NCBI GenBank assembly: GCA_950295325.1
Contig: OX485809.1
Coordinates: 41,323,081-41,387,080, forward strand
Reading direction: 5' to 3'
Length of the DNA stretch: 64,000 nt
Source: Polytrichum commune
Taxonomy: Eukaryota > Streptophyta > Polytrichopsida > Polytrichales > Polytrichaceae
Part shown: positions 12,757-23,269 of the stretch, piece by piece
How the letters are laid out: each line of letters opens with the position of its first letter
Numbering within the stretch: the stretch's first letter is position 1
Made by a program: the position numbers and the translations under genes
The notes under the pieces: model-generated
The model's database searches: none
The model's input: the letters and a program-made list of their open reading frames with translations, nothing else
What the model was told of the DNA's origin: nothing

Positions 12757-15255
12757 ACCTTAACCCCTAGAGGTTCACTTCTTTTGCACCTCATAACACA
12801 CATTGTTTGTCACAACCCAAACCCACACTTAGCTTGAAGGTGACATGTTGTATACCAAATGGAGGCCATCTAGTGAGATTTAATGGAATTGGAATATCCC
12901 CAACCTTGCAAACCAATGGCCACACAACTGATATCCTTAATCTCTTTAACTGCACGGCATACGTCCCATTAATCGAGACCATGAACCCCTTGTCCAATAA
13001 GGTTCAAGGTTGGGACTTAGGAGCCATCCAACCACATGCACCAACTCCCCAAAACTTTAGCATCATCACTCACTAGCCTCAAGACCTCAATCGGTAGTTG
13101 GGCACATCCTTACGGGTCTAGGTAGCTAAAGAGGCCAATGTCTTCATCATGACTAGTTGCACTAATCGCGGAAGTGGGGGAAGTCATGGACACCACCATC
13201 TTATCACTTTACTAGCCATTCCCACTCATTCTAACATCTAGCCTTCAATCTAGGCCCCTGACCTCACCATTAAAAATGGTATGTCCACCAAAATTGAGGC
13301 CAAATAACAATTATGGGGTTAACTACCCCAACAAACTTTGGAGGATTCTACATGTTGTGTCCTTTGTCTGATTGGGAGGTTCTTTATGCAATTGGAGATC
13401 TCTTGAAAATGGATTTCTAAAGGTGTATTTATTTGTTCATACTTGACTACATCTAATTAGTTGTGCTCAAAGGGTGTTGTTTTCCATGGGAGGCATCGTG
13501 TGGCTCTTGTTGAAGCAACACCCATACATAGCCTCCATGAGGCTTTGTGTAGCTCCTTTTGAAACAACACCTACACTTAGACTTTGTGAAGCTTTGCATG
13601 GTCCCTCAACATCTCTTTAGTGTCACTCATGTGCTTAACCACCCCTCCACATGGGTGGCCATTATCACCGCCAAAGGACATTGTTTTTGGACGGACTTCA
13701 CTTTGTTGCCTTGTGGGACTTGGGTGTCGCCCCAACGTCCATGCCACGCAAGCAATGTGTCTCGCCATTATGGATAGGCGCAGGATATTGAATCCATCTA
13801 GCAAGGTTTGAACATAATAGCTCCATGAAGCAAATTTGTTGGTATATATATAAAGAAAATATTTATATGATTGGTGTTCTCAAATAACTTGGTAACCTCC
13901 ATGCAAGCTCTTTTAATTTTATCTTTTAATAGATTTATCATACATCAAAACTTCAAAACTTCATGTGTACTAAGCACATGAAGGTTTGATGTATTAAAAC
14001 ATGAAAGTAGATTATGACTAGTTGTAGATGATACAAAAATAAACATCAGTTCAAATGAAAAGTGATACTACTTTAATCCATGTAATATGTGAGGTATCTT
14101 ATATGCTACAAGTAACAATTATAGAATAGATAACCCCATAAGAAATATTGAAGGTTTTTCACAAATGGCTACATATGTCATATATTGTCAAGAAAATTTT
14201 GAGCAAAAATTATTTTCATTTGCAATCCGCATCCCCATCCACATTTTCCAAAATTCTCATTTGGACCAAAATATCCACATGGCATTGAGGGATATTGGAG
14301 ATCAAAAACGTAAACTTGAATCTAATCAACATCATTTTATAATGATAATATGCGTAGGTGGCCAACTTCTAGATTATGGGTTACCACACAAACTGCAACC
14401 CTCTCTTGGAAGTTGGTTGTGCACCCATTCAATTTGATTATAAGAACAAAGTCAAGTACATGTACTTTGCTTAAAATATATAAAAATGTAATATGTATGA
14501 AGTACCATAGTTAAAAAGGTACCTTGGCACATGCCCATTCACTTTGATAGTGTACTATGATTATGATCCCTAGTAAGTACGTCGTTGAGTCAAGTTGTAA
14601 TTGTAGGTAACTACCCCGTGTTCGAATAAAACCCAAAGAAAGTGTTGTACTATTGCATGTATCAAATGATAGACTCAAGCGTGTGAAAGCAACATGATGG
14701 CTCACATAGTAGGGTGAATGCATCAACAATTAGGCAAGAACAACTTGTAGCTTGGTGAAAGGTTTTTATTTTATAATGAAACACACACACATGTCACATA
14801 CAATTGGGTGAGTAAGAAGCGTTCTTTTGTTTTTCTATGATGCAACTCCCCACCCATAGTTATCTCTCTAATCATGGGTGATCAAGAGCCTAGCACAAGG
14901 TCTATATGCCATACAAGCGTATAATATGCTCTCACAACTTGGAATGTCTTTGCACATTGAAGTGGTCAAACGCAAAAAAAAATTAAAAATTAAAAAAATC
15001 TACACCTGTTTTTTTTTTATAATTATGATGTTTGGCTCTGATCATAAGAAAAAAATCACACGGCATGTCCAATACGTAACAAAGTGTTCATGAACCTAGT
15101 ATTGTGACGTGGGGTTCTAACATTTGCATGGTATGATGCTAGAATAATGCTTTCGTGTCGGAATGTGAGCAGTTGATCAATCTAAGGTTCGCTTATTATG
15201 TTGTAGTTAAGATCATCACCTGTGCCAGGAGAAAAGGGAAATAAATGTATGACCA
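12757..15255. other. No gene recognised
   Basis: The segment holds short open frames on both strands (up to 90 codons) with no recognisable domain. A short internal duplication lies near 13500-13600 (two versions of a TTGAAGCAACACC / TTGAAACAACACC block). Nothing else can be named. Confidence 0.45.
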
Positions 15256-15434
15256 TACCTCTCATTCATCAAACACAAAAACTATGAAATAGGATGGAAC
15301 CCAAAGGTTTTTTTGGTTGATCTAACACCAAAGTTAGCTTTATAACCCCCAAATTAGTTTACTCGAGGTCATTTGAGATGAATCGGCGGCAAACCTATAG
15401 GGGGTAAAGTTTTATCTTGGATGGATGAGAGGTA
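15256..15434. repeat. Small inverted-repeat element, copy 1
   Basis: It starts TACCTCTCATTCATC and ends GATGGATGAGAGGTA, so the two ends are inverted copies. The interior carries AAACACAAAAAC and TATAGGGGGTAAAG. Related copies lie at 61794-61939 and 62119-62277. It is a short non-autonomous, MITE-like repeat of unknown superfamily. Confidence 0.65.
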
Positions 15435-15667
15435 GCTCACATTTGATAACTCCCTCTGCCCCTTGTGTCAAGTGTATGGGGTTTGTGAATGGCACTTGGG
15501 TGAAAACGGTTGGCCCTTATTTTTGAGTCCATAACTTTTCCTTGGGTAGAAAATAGAATACAATGAATGATCACCGTGCACAAAGATTTTATGTTAGCGT
15601 CTGTCATGTTGCGTTGCAATACAACCTATGATGGCAACATGATGCCAGACCCAAAATGTCACGTCGA

Positions 15668-15687
15668 GGGGGGGGGGGGGGGGGGGG
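15668..15687 (+). repeat. Run of 20 G
   Basis: Twenty consecutive G residues follow CGTCGA. This is one of several long G or C runs in the window (also 1542, 1824, 37664, 39130, 39163). Confidence 0.9.
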
Positions 15688-15769
15688 ACAAAACAATTAC
15701 CTTGGAACTATTGATTGTTGACAAGTGTTACGTGCATGAGCACTTGAAGTTAGGGTTTAGCAGACGACT

Positions 15770-15925
15770 TGCATGGATGATTGCTTTAGAGTAGTCAACA
15801 ACCTTGGACAATTTTGCGGAGCAATCAATGGCCAATTGCCTTGGAACAATCAATGGCCTTGGTCGACTTCTTTGGGGTAGTTGACGGCCTTAGTCAACTA
15901 CTGCCCAATAGTCAACCAAATCTTG
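15770..15925. repeat. Degenerate short tandem repeat
   Basis: Variants of GTCAACAACCTTGG and CAATCAATGGCCTTGG alternate several times, giving a diverged minisatellite of roughly 30-35 bp period. No coding signal is visible. Confidence 0.5.
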
Positions 15926-16769
15926 GGATCAAATGGAGCGCTAGTTTAGCCACATCATACATTGATTGCTTATAATCATTATAATGGAGGCATATGTGTA
16001 GCAAGGCCCACCTCACTTTGGCCTCATTCCCGAGCTTTCCATTGGAATAGCTTGTTTTAGCAAGCTTTACATACGGAGAACAAGCAGGGAAGGGTGGTTG
16101 GTGATTTAAGTCAATATTAGGCCAAGCTATTTTCAAGAAGATAGCGGACTCCACACTTATCCCCGGCCATCTTGAGAACATAGTGGCAGAATATATTGTG
16201 CCCACGACAATAGAGTTTTTAATGGTTATCACGCCAAATCTTGCCCAATACATCGACTATGATGTCTTCTTGAGGGATCTTATGGTTCTCTTATATATTT
16301 ATAAATACATGGGAGTTAAGAAGGTTTGGCGCCTTCATTATGGCATGGGAGCAATGAACGGGTATTGTCGGCAGTTAGTTACGAGCTAGCCGGTTGATTT
16401 TGAGAATTTCCGAATGCAATTGGAAAGTTTAGGAAGGGGTTCCGGAAGAAAATGAAGGTTTGCGGAAATGGGCCGATTAGAAAAATAAAATGCCGGCATT
16501 TCGGCAAGCTGCCCTAGAGTATCCACGGCGAATTGCCAATTGAGAAATTATTTTCACGGCGGGCAGCCGACCAAATATATATATTTTAGGTAAGGTTTTC
16601 AATACTATGCATAGTTGGAGACTATGCCTTGTTTGCTTGTGGTTTAGGCCCTTTAGGGTTAGAGTGGCTTGTGGTTTAGGGCTCCCCTTGCTTCCCTAAA
16701 CCAGCTTTGACTCCGTAGTAGTGGAGGTTCCATTTTCGTTGTCGGTTTCACAAACAAGCACCCTGGACC

Positions 16770-17027
16770 CTAAATTTGTCGGTTAGAAATAGGTTGGGTA
16801 GTAGGAATCTCAATGCAATGTTGCGAATTGCCTTGGAAGGGCCAGATGAAGAGGTAGATGACATAATTTGTGATGCTATCCCACTTTGGAAGAAAGACAG
16901 TAAGTACCATTTTTTGTATGCTAATCCTTCTTCTTATTTGAATTCTCCTAATACAGTGAGTATGAGTGATGTGCCTTGTTCGTTTGGGGCAATTGATACT
17001 AACGGCAATGGTACGCAAATCTCGTGA
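16770..17027 (+). pseudogene. hAT transposase C-terminal fragment
   Basis: The + strand translation contains NRLGSRNLNAMLRIALEG, then a D/E-rich stretch, LWKKDSKYHFLYANPSSYL and a stop. This is the typical C-terminal end of one branch of plant hAT transposases: the R-N-R-L motif after the dimerisation helix, then LxRIALEGP and FLYxNPSxYL. Only the last 80 or so codons are readable, with no upstream catalytic region in frame. A second hAT piece lies at 17469-17738. Confidence 0.6.
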
Positions 17028-17468
17028 CTTTTCAATACTAACTAGCCTCCGAATAATACTTGGACCCTTTTGTGGTGCTTGTATTTTTCGAAGGCTAAAT
17101 CCTTAGCCCTAATATGGTAGGGGCTTTGCCATGTTCAAATCCTGCTAAGGATACTATTTAGATGACAATAAATGGAGAGTGAATGCCCACATTGAATTAA
17201 TCCACATTAATTCAAAAAAAATTGAATAAATGATCATGAAACATCCACCACCAAAATATAAAACCGGCCACACTTTAGACCTTCCGGAAATTGCATACAT
17301 GAAAAAAAAATTGCCGGCTAATTGCCTAAACACATTAGGAAATGGGGGCTATCAACCGATAAATTTTGCACTCTTTAGGCCACTTCCGGGTAAAATTTGT
17401 AAAATCCGAGCCACCTCCAGAAACCTCGGCAATTAGCCGGTTTCTCTACAGAACTCCCCGGACCGTGC

Positions 17469-17738
17469 ATGGGAGAAGTCCACAACGCACTCCCATTGGT
17501 TCTTTCTAAATTGGGCATTAATAATAACTATAGATACCTTGGACTGAGAGGAATGATATTGCTTGACAAAGCAATTCGCAAAAATTCCTGCAATCGATTT
17601 ATTTTCAACACCACGTGGCCAATAGTCAACCCAACTGAGTGGTGGGTTCAATATGCTCGATTGAAAAATCTGAAAAATCATGCAAATTCGATACTTTCGA
17701 GACATGCTTGTAGAAATAGAAATTATCGCGATTGACAT
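17469..17738 (+). pseudogene. hAT transposase dimerisation-region fragment
   Basis: The translation has NPTEWWVQYARLKNLK followed by ILSRHACRN. This resembles the hAT signature P-x-W-W-x-Q-Y-G...L...A...ILS-x(3)-S/C. In an intact hAT protein this block precedes the NRL block, yet here it lies about 700 bp downstream of one (16770-17027), so the two pieces come from different copies or a rearranged one. No start or catalytic core is seen. Confidence 0.45.
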
Positions 17739-18181
17739 CCCACCAAACTATGTAGATGCATCAACTATTGGATTTGTCCTTCACAATGACTTATGCCGTG
17801 AACATATATATTAGGCAAGTATAAATTTACAAGATCGTGGAGTACACGTATATCTTTGATCTTCCCAACGACATAGTGCAGGATCATATCATGTCAAAGT
17901 TGATGGAGTTCATATAGCCATCCCAATTCATTGGTAGGTTCAACGTACTTAATTAAATGATTTAGAGATCATGAAACTTGCAGAATTGTGGAACAAGCTC
18001 ATCACTAACAAAGAGTATTGGCTCCAATTAGATGGGCATTGTGTCGAACTTTGGTGATGTTCTAATTTTTAAATTTGTCCTTTGGAGAGACTTTTGCCAT
18101 GAACATATGTGCAATGTGGTGGTGTTATATTATTTTTAGTTTGCCAATGTAATCCAAGCAAACACTCTATAATGGTAGATG

Positions 18182-18561
18182 CACGGGGAGGTCACTCCAT
18201 TGTCAAGTTGAACATCACGTGTGAACAAAGATTGCTACCCCTATATTACATGTCATAGAAAATTTTAAAATTTATGATATTTTTTCTACATATACATAAC
18301 CATTGATAGTATCTGTACATATACATAATACATATACATAATTCATTGATAGTATTTCTACATATACATAATCATTGATAATATTAAAATTTATAGATAT
18401 TTTTTACTATGTAATAGGTACCATGTATATCTACTCATGAAAAAAAAAATTGATAAAATTTTGACCCATTTTGGTGATGCTTTATGTAAAAAGTAGGATT
18501 TTTTACATGTAAAGTGTTTGCACGTGGTTGTTCAACTTTACAATGGAGTGACCTCCCCGTG
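18182..18561. mobile_element. hAT-type MITE with 8-bp TSD (family A)
   Basis: The 380-bp element begins CACGGGGAGGTCACTCCATT and ends AATGGAGTGACCTCCCCGTG, with inverted similarity continuing inward (TGTCAAGTTGAA / TTCAACTTTACA). The direct repeat GGTAGATG flanks it exactly at 18174-18181 and 18562-18569. It has no coding capacity. It is the same family as 59425-59833 and 49381-49683. Confidence 0.95.
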
Positions 18562-18693
18562 GGTAGATGTAGCTTGTGGATATGATTGCAATATGTGCAC
18601 TTGAATGTGAAAAGAACTTCATTCTCCAAATGTATTTTTTGCATTATTAATTTGAGTTCACTACAAGTTTGTAATGGTTATACCTATTGTATG

Positions 18694-20425
18694 GAGGGAA
18701 GGTAAGACATGAGCAATAAGTGGTTAACAGTGAACGATGAGTGGTAACACATAATTAGTGAGCAATAACACATGACAAGTGAGCAACAACACATGAGTGG
18801 TGAGTGGCAACATGTGAAAGATGGAGCCAAATTAGGTGAATATGCATGGTTGTAGGGTCCACACTCTAAATTTGGCTCTCGTTTAATTTCATTTTTCCAA
18901 GTGTAAAGTTACAACATTACCAAAAAAAACAAGAGTGTTGGGGGCCTATTACCATGGACACTTGAAATTTCTATCATTCCATTATTAATTTTTACTATAA
19001 AAATTCAAAGCAATACATGTCACTTACAAACATTATAAATATGTGGTTGAACACATCTTTTGGAGCATCACTCACTCCTTACAACACCAACAAGTTCAAG
19101 TAGTCGTATGACCTTGTTGTAGGTGAACATTGAGACGCAAATGAACTTGTCACTGTCATTATCCACCTTGCATAAAAATTTAGACACATAATATAAATGT
19201 TTGAAATAGACCCAATTCTCCTCTTTCCCAATGCATAAGAACACATTTTCGTGAAGTTGGGGCATGTGCAATGTGGGATGTCGCCGATTACGACACGGTA
19301 GGAGTTGTCTTCCCTAGAGACAATGTTGATAATTACTTTGAATCCAAGATATGGAATGGCAATGACTCCAACCACATAGTAACCTTCCATGAGCCCAATG
19401 CTCTCCCACTTGTATTTGTAATCCGTTGTGGGTGTAGATTGCGATGCATTGCCTTTGAAAACCAAGAAGTTGGGTGGACATCTGGGTTTGGGGGTATACG
19501 AAAATAAGACCAAGGGATTGGAAATATCGCAATTGTTGAGAGCCTATGCTATGGTGAGAGGGCCTCCCTCTATTGCAATTAGAACCCAATGTCTTCAAGC
19601 GCCAACACCTTTTCTTTTGAGAGATCGGTACCTATCTTCACCGGCCATGTGTTGGGTACTATAGGCCAGTCCACCACATAATTCTTCTTGTTTCTTTCCA
19701 CACAACGCTTGATGTCATTAGGGTAGACCAAAACTCATACTCTACATTGTTTGTGAAGCAAAATATTTCTTCAATCCTTTGTAAGTTGGAGTAGCAATGC
19801 CATGTTTGCCAATACCAACTTTGGCAATACACAAAGTCCATGTATTCGCTTGCATTTCCCAACATCTTGTGGTTGAGTTAAGGGGCAATCTAGCAACGTG
19901 CCATGATTGTGAAACAAGGAAGTTTTGTCTCTAAAACTGATGTATTATGAGCCATACCATGCTCTGCAAAATTTTAAGACTCCTCTATGCATGACATTTT
20001 AGCACAACCATTAGGGCGAGGAATTGAGTAGTTCACTTTGTCATGTCAATGAGAGTCACAATGAGCATCGGGTAGCAAGTCTAGTTTCTATTTGGGGGAC
20101 CCAAATAGCTTCAAGCTCTCCAAGGTAGATCTTTTGTTCCAGGAAAATATTTCATTGCATCTACAATAATTGGGATCTCCACACCTCGCTATGGCCTTCA
20201 ATTTCAAGGACGTCAAATTCGGATATTAACCAATAGATCATTTTTTTCAACCATAAGTTGTGAGATATAATATGTATGAACACACGGATCAAATTGTCAA
20301 CTATTGCTTTGTACATGCAAACCATCTTGTTCCTGGATTATTGCAACCACTTGTTGCGTACCGTTTCTACAAGGTCACAGGTTCGTTAGACAAACCAATA
20401 GGTTTGGTCGTGCAAGAGATCTTGG
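18694..20425 (-). mobile_element. MULE relic: SWIM-type transposase, 3' half
   Basis: The - strand encodes a decayed relative of the transposase at 43186-46254. Readable blocks in order are VETVRNKWL (about 20390), LFGSPK and DKVNYSIPRPN (about 20000-20100), WYWQTWHCY (about 19810), GYYVVGVIAIPYLGFK, the SWIM zinc finger HCTCPNFTKM followed by FKHLYYVSKFLCKVD, and the C-terminal LLELVGV. The lower end, GAGGGAAGG-TA-ACATGAGC at 18694, matches the terminal repeat of the complete MULE and lies at the same distance from the stop. The upstream half is missing: homology stops near 20425, next to LINE sequence. Several frameshifts and stops are present. Confidence 0.8.
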
Positions 20426-21108
20426 TGACCATCATTTGGGGGGATTGAGGTGGAACATCCCATCCTTGGGGGGTGAAAAATAGGCGGATGAGATCAAGAG
20501 AAGTGAGAGACCGAACACGAATCGGCGGTGAGCCCATACGTGTTGATGATTCACCGTAGTGGCCGCAGGTCGAATCGGCGGCGTGTCAAGCTTTGAAGCT
20601 TGAGAGGGTGAGTGCCCCCCGTCAGGCCTCACACTTGCGTCAAAGTCAAGTACGTACCTTTCATCAAAGGCAATGGGTATGGGGGGTTCAATTCAGCAAA
20701 CCGGGTGGTGGATTCATCTTGAGCATTTTCACTTGTGAGTGCTTGTGATTCGGGAGCAGGCAAAGAGTGGTGTCTCCAACCTGCCCTCTTTGCCGCTCTC
20801 CTTGAGAGTGTTGCCTCCAACCTACCTTGCTCGCCGCTCTCACTGAGAGTGTTTTCTCAGTTCATAATGGCAACCGTTCATTCTGAATCCCTTGCTCAGA
20901 ATGTGTATTGAGAATTGCAGAGTGATCTTCTGGCCTATTCCACTTCCCAGTGTAGAGCGGGAGGTCGGGGGGAGGGTTGCTTCAAGCCTATGCGACAGAG
21001 TCCCAAGAAGAGGGCTCCGGGAGCTTGCTGCGGGCTCGAGGTGGCGTGGCGTGTAGAGGTGTCGAAGGCGGACAGTGTGTGATGTACCAAATGGTGGGAG
21101 TGTTCCCT

Positions 21109-22698
21109 TCAATCATAGGCGTCAAGGAGACTGATGTTGTGAGCATCCCAACTCATATCGAAGTTGAAGCGGGTTTCTCCAAGGTTGGCCGCCCACCTAT
21201 ACATTCCGAGGAGAGTACCTGATGTGGGTCTTTCCATCCCTCTGAACATGCGAAGGCACTCTTCCTTTGAAATTGGGCGTTCAGGGGGCGCTGCTTCTGG
21301 CGGCGGGAGAGCTTCCGCAGGTATCATTTTAGAATCCTCAATTTCCTTGAGAAGATCCTCTATATCTTCATTGATGCGCTCCTCAAATTCATCTTCTATA
21401 ATGCCGAGCTTCCGTTGTATGAACCTGTAAGGATTCGCTCTTTGAGCCGGTTGAGCTCGTGCTTTGTAGTGGTCGAAGGGTGTTTGCCGAATGGGTGCGG
21501 CCGGCATCAATGTGACTCTCTTGGGGTATGTGGAGGAGGTGGTTTGTTTGTGAAGGGGCTCGTGGTGGTCATCATTTGGAAGGTGATGTGATGATGCATC
21601 CCATCTACGGGGCGATTTTCGACCGTGGAGTGTCCGAGCACGAGCCGATGGTGGGTCCGTGCGTGATGGTGAGCGTCCCCTTCTTGGTCGCGGTCCGAAT
21701 CGGCACCGTGTCTTATGTATGCTTTTTGGTTTTGTGGGGAGGTCAGTGGGAGAGCCGTCTGTCCTCTCACTATCGTCAAAGTTCGGTATGTTGCTTTGAT
21801 CTTGGACAATGGGTGGGGGAGAGTCTGCTCTGTTTACTAGGTGGTGAAACCGTCTTGGGCATTTCTTCTTGTTTCTGCTTGTGACTTTAGAGCTGGCTTG
21901 CTTTAGTGGCTCTGACCTGCCTGTGTCTCCGCTCTCCTTGAGAATGTTTTCTCTGTTCGTGAGGGGTTGAAATGGCTGGCGGTTATCTTGCGTCCTTTGG
22001 TTCAGATTGCTGTACTGGGGGTGGGTGTGTTCGTGAGATCTGTTGGGTGGGCTTAAGCCCTGTTCCTCTTCCCTATTCGGGGTGGGTGTCCCCCTCCCTT
22101 GTGTTGATTCTGTAGCAGCGTGTGTGTGCGCGGTGAGTTCCGGTTCTTGCAATGCTTCCGGAGCCTCTTCCTGGTTTGGTCGCCAATTGTTGGCCATCGC
22201 TTGCAGAAATTCGTCAATATGTTCTTCCAGGTTAGTTTGTGCCATAAAGTCCGCTTCTAGGTCCGGCAACTGAGAAAGTCTGTTGATTTGAATGGGTGGA
22301 ACGAGCCATGCGCCTAATTCTCTGGGGAGGAAGTTCGGATTGGGGGTAAGGTTCCACCGGATTTTGTCTCCTTGGAGTCTGCCAAAGATACTTTCAGGTG
22401 TCCATATTGCTTGGAAGCATGCAATGGCCTCTTGGCGCTTTTCTTCGTTGCGCTTGTGGCGGAATAATTCCTTGTAAGCCTCCATTGCGCAATAGATTGG
22501 ATTCCTCCAAACATTCCATAAGACCAGCCCTAGGTGGAATTGTTCGTTTCTGAATGCCAATTCTACCCTCTCACACCAGATTGCCCAGAGTAGGTGTGCT
22601 CGTAATATATCCCATGGTGTGTTGGTGGTGATCGTATATGCAGCTGCGGTGTCCCATTTGAGTTCTTCCTCGATGCTTGGGCTTGGGGGTTCTTTCAT
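21109..22698 (-). CDS. LINE C-terminal extension, disordered Pro/Arg/Ser-rich
   Basis: This 529-codon open frame continues in phase from the zf-RVT domain. The first 130 residues (WDILRAHLLWAIWCERVELAF, then LFRHKRNEEKRQEAIACFQ) resemble the usual plant LINE C-terminal end. The remaining 400 residues are rich in P, R, S, T, E and H (RPRRGRSPSRTDPPSARAR and similar) and end with an acidic stretch and LLDAYD. I know of no standard plant LINE domain of this kind. Its openness over 1.6 kb while the rest has stops may partly reflect its GC-rich codons. It could be an RNA-binding tail or a captured segment. Confidence 0.5.
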   Translation of the reverse strand: MKEPPSPSIEEELKWDTAAAYTITTNTPWDILRAHLLWAIWCERVELAFRNEQFHLGLVLWNVWRNPIYCAMEAYKELFRHKRNEEKRQEAIACFQAIWTPESIFGRLQGDKIRWNLTPNPNFLPRELGAWLVPPIQINRLSQLPDLEADFMAQTNLEEHIDEFLQAMANNWRPNQEEAPEALQEPELTAHTHAATESTQGRGTPTPNREEEQGLSPPNRSHEHTHPQYSNLNQRTQDNRQPFQPLTNRENILKESGDTGRSEPLKQASSKVTSRNKKKCPRRFHHLVNRADSPPPIVQDQSNIPNFDDSERTDGSPTDLPTKPKSIHKTRCRFGPRPRRGRSPSRTDPPSARARTLHGRKSPRRWDASSHHLPNDDHHEPLHKQTTSSTYPKRVTLMPAAPIRQTPFDHYKARAQPAQRANPYRFIQRKLGIIEDEFEERINEDIEDLLKEIEDSKMIPAEALPPPEAAPPERPISKEECLRMFRGMERPTSGTLLGMYRWAANLGETRFNFDMSWDAHNISLLDAYD

Positions 22699-22708
22699 TA
22701 GGCCTCGG

Positions 22709-22942
22709 CTAATCTATGTCCATGTGTGGAAGGCAGTGGGTAATCCCGCGCTTTGTCTGGTGTTGCGAAAGAGGCTCCATACTCTGTTGATTTCCGGGCA
22801 GTCCTGAAACGTGTGTTGCAGTGTCTCTTTGGTTTGTTTGGTGCAGAGTTGGCACGCGCTTGGTGGGCCTAGTCTTTCCCTCCAAGCGCCCACTAGTAAG
22901 CCCTTCGTCAATATCAGCCATTGCATTGCTGAGACTTTGCAA
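22709..22942 (-). pseudogene. LINE zf-RVT zinc-binding domain
   Basis: The frame reads CQLCTKQTKETLQHTFQDCP, with the C-x2-C ... H-x4-C spacing of the zf-RVT domain (PF13966) found after the RT of plant LINEs. It is preceded by WHPYLPCKVSAMQWLIL-type sequence typical of the same domain. An in-frame TAG at 22714 separates it from the downstream tail (21109-22698), which is in the same phase. Confidence 0.75.
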
Positions 22943-23269
22943 GGTAAGTAGGGGTGCCAGATTCTATTGAAGAGTTTTGCTCTTGTCTTGCTATTGTATC
23001 CTGCCGCTTCTAATTATGCATCCACTCGCATTGTGTGATTGTTTTGTCGGAGGGCGACTATGTATCCTCGCTTGGTTGTATAATTGAGGACTAATGTTTC
23101 TGCGAGTATACCTATGCATCGCCATTGCCATTCTTTTGGATCCCATTCAAGGTCGCTGGCCCATTCGTTGCCCCATAGCCATAAGGTATGTTCGGTGTTT
23201 GGTTCCTCTTTTGGGTTGCAGTTGAGGATTGTTCTTTTGGGTCCTCCACATTGGATAATTGTAGTGCGA

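Noticed and set aside
17090-17170. Possible tRNA: TCCTTAGC / GCTAAGGA stem with GTTCAAATCC
   Set aside because: The stem and a B-box-like word are present, but the D and anticodon arms cannot be formed. At most it is a SINE scrap.
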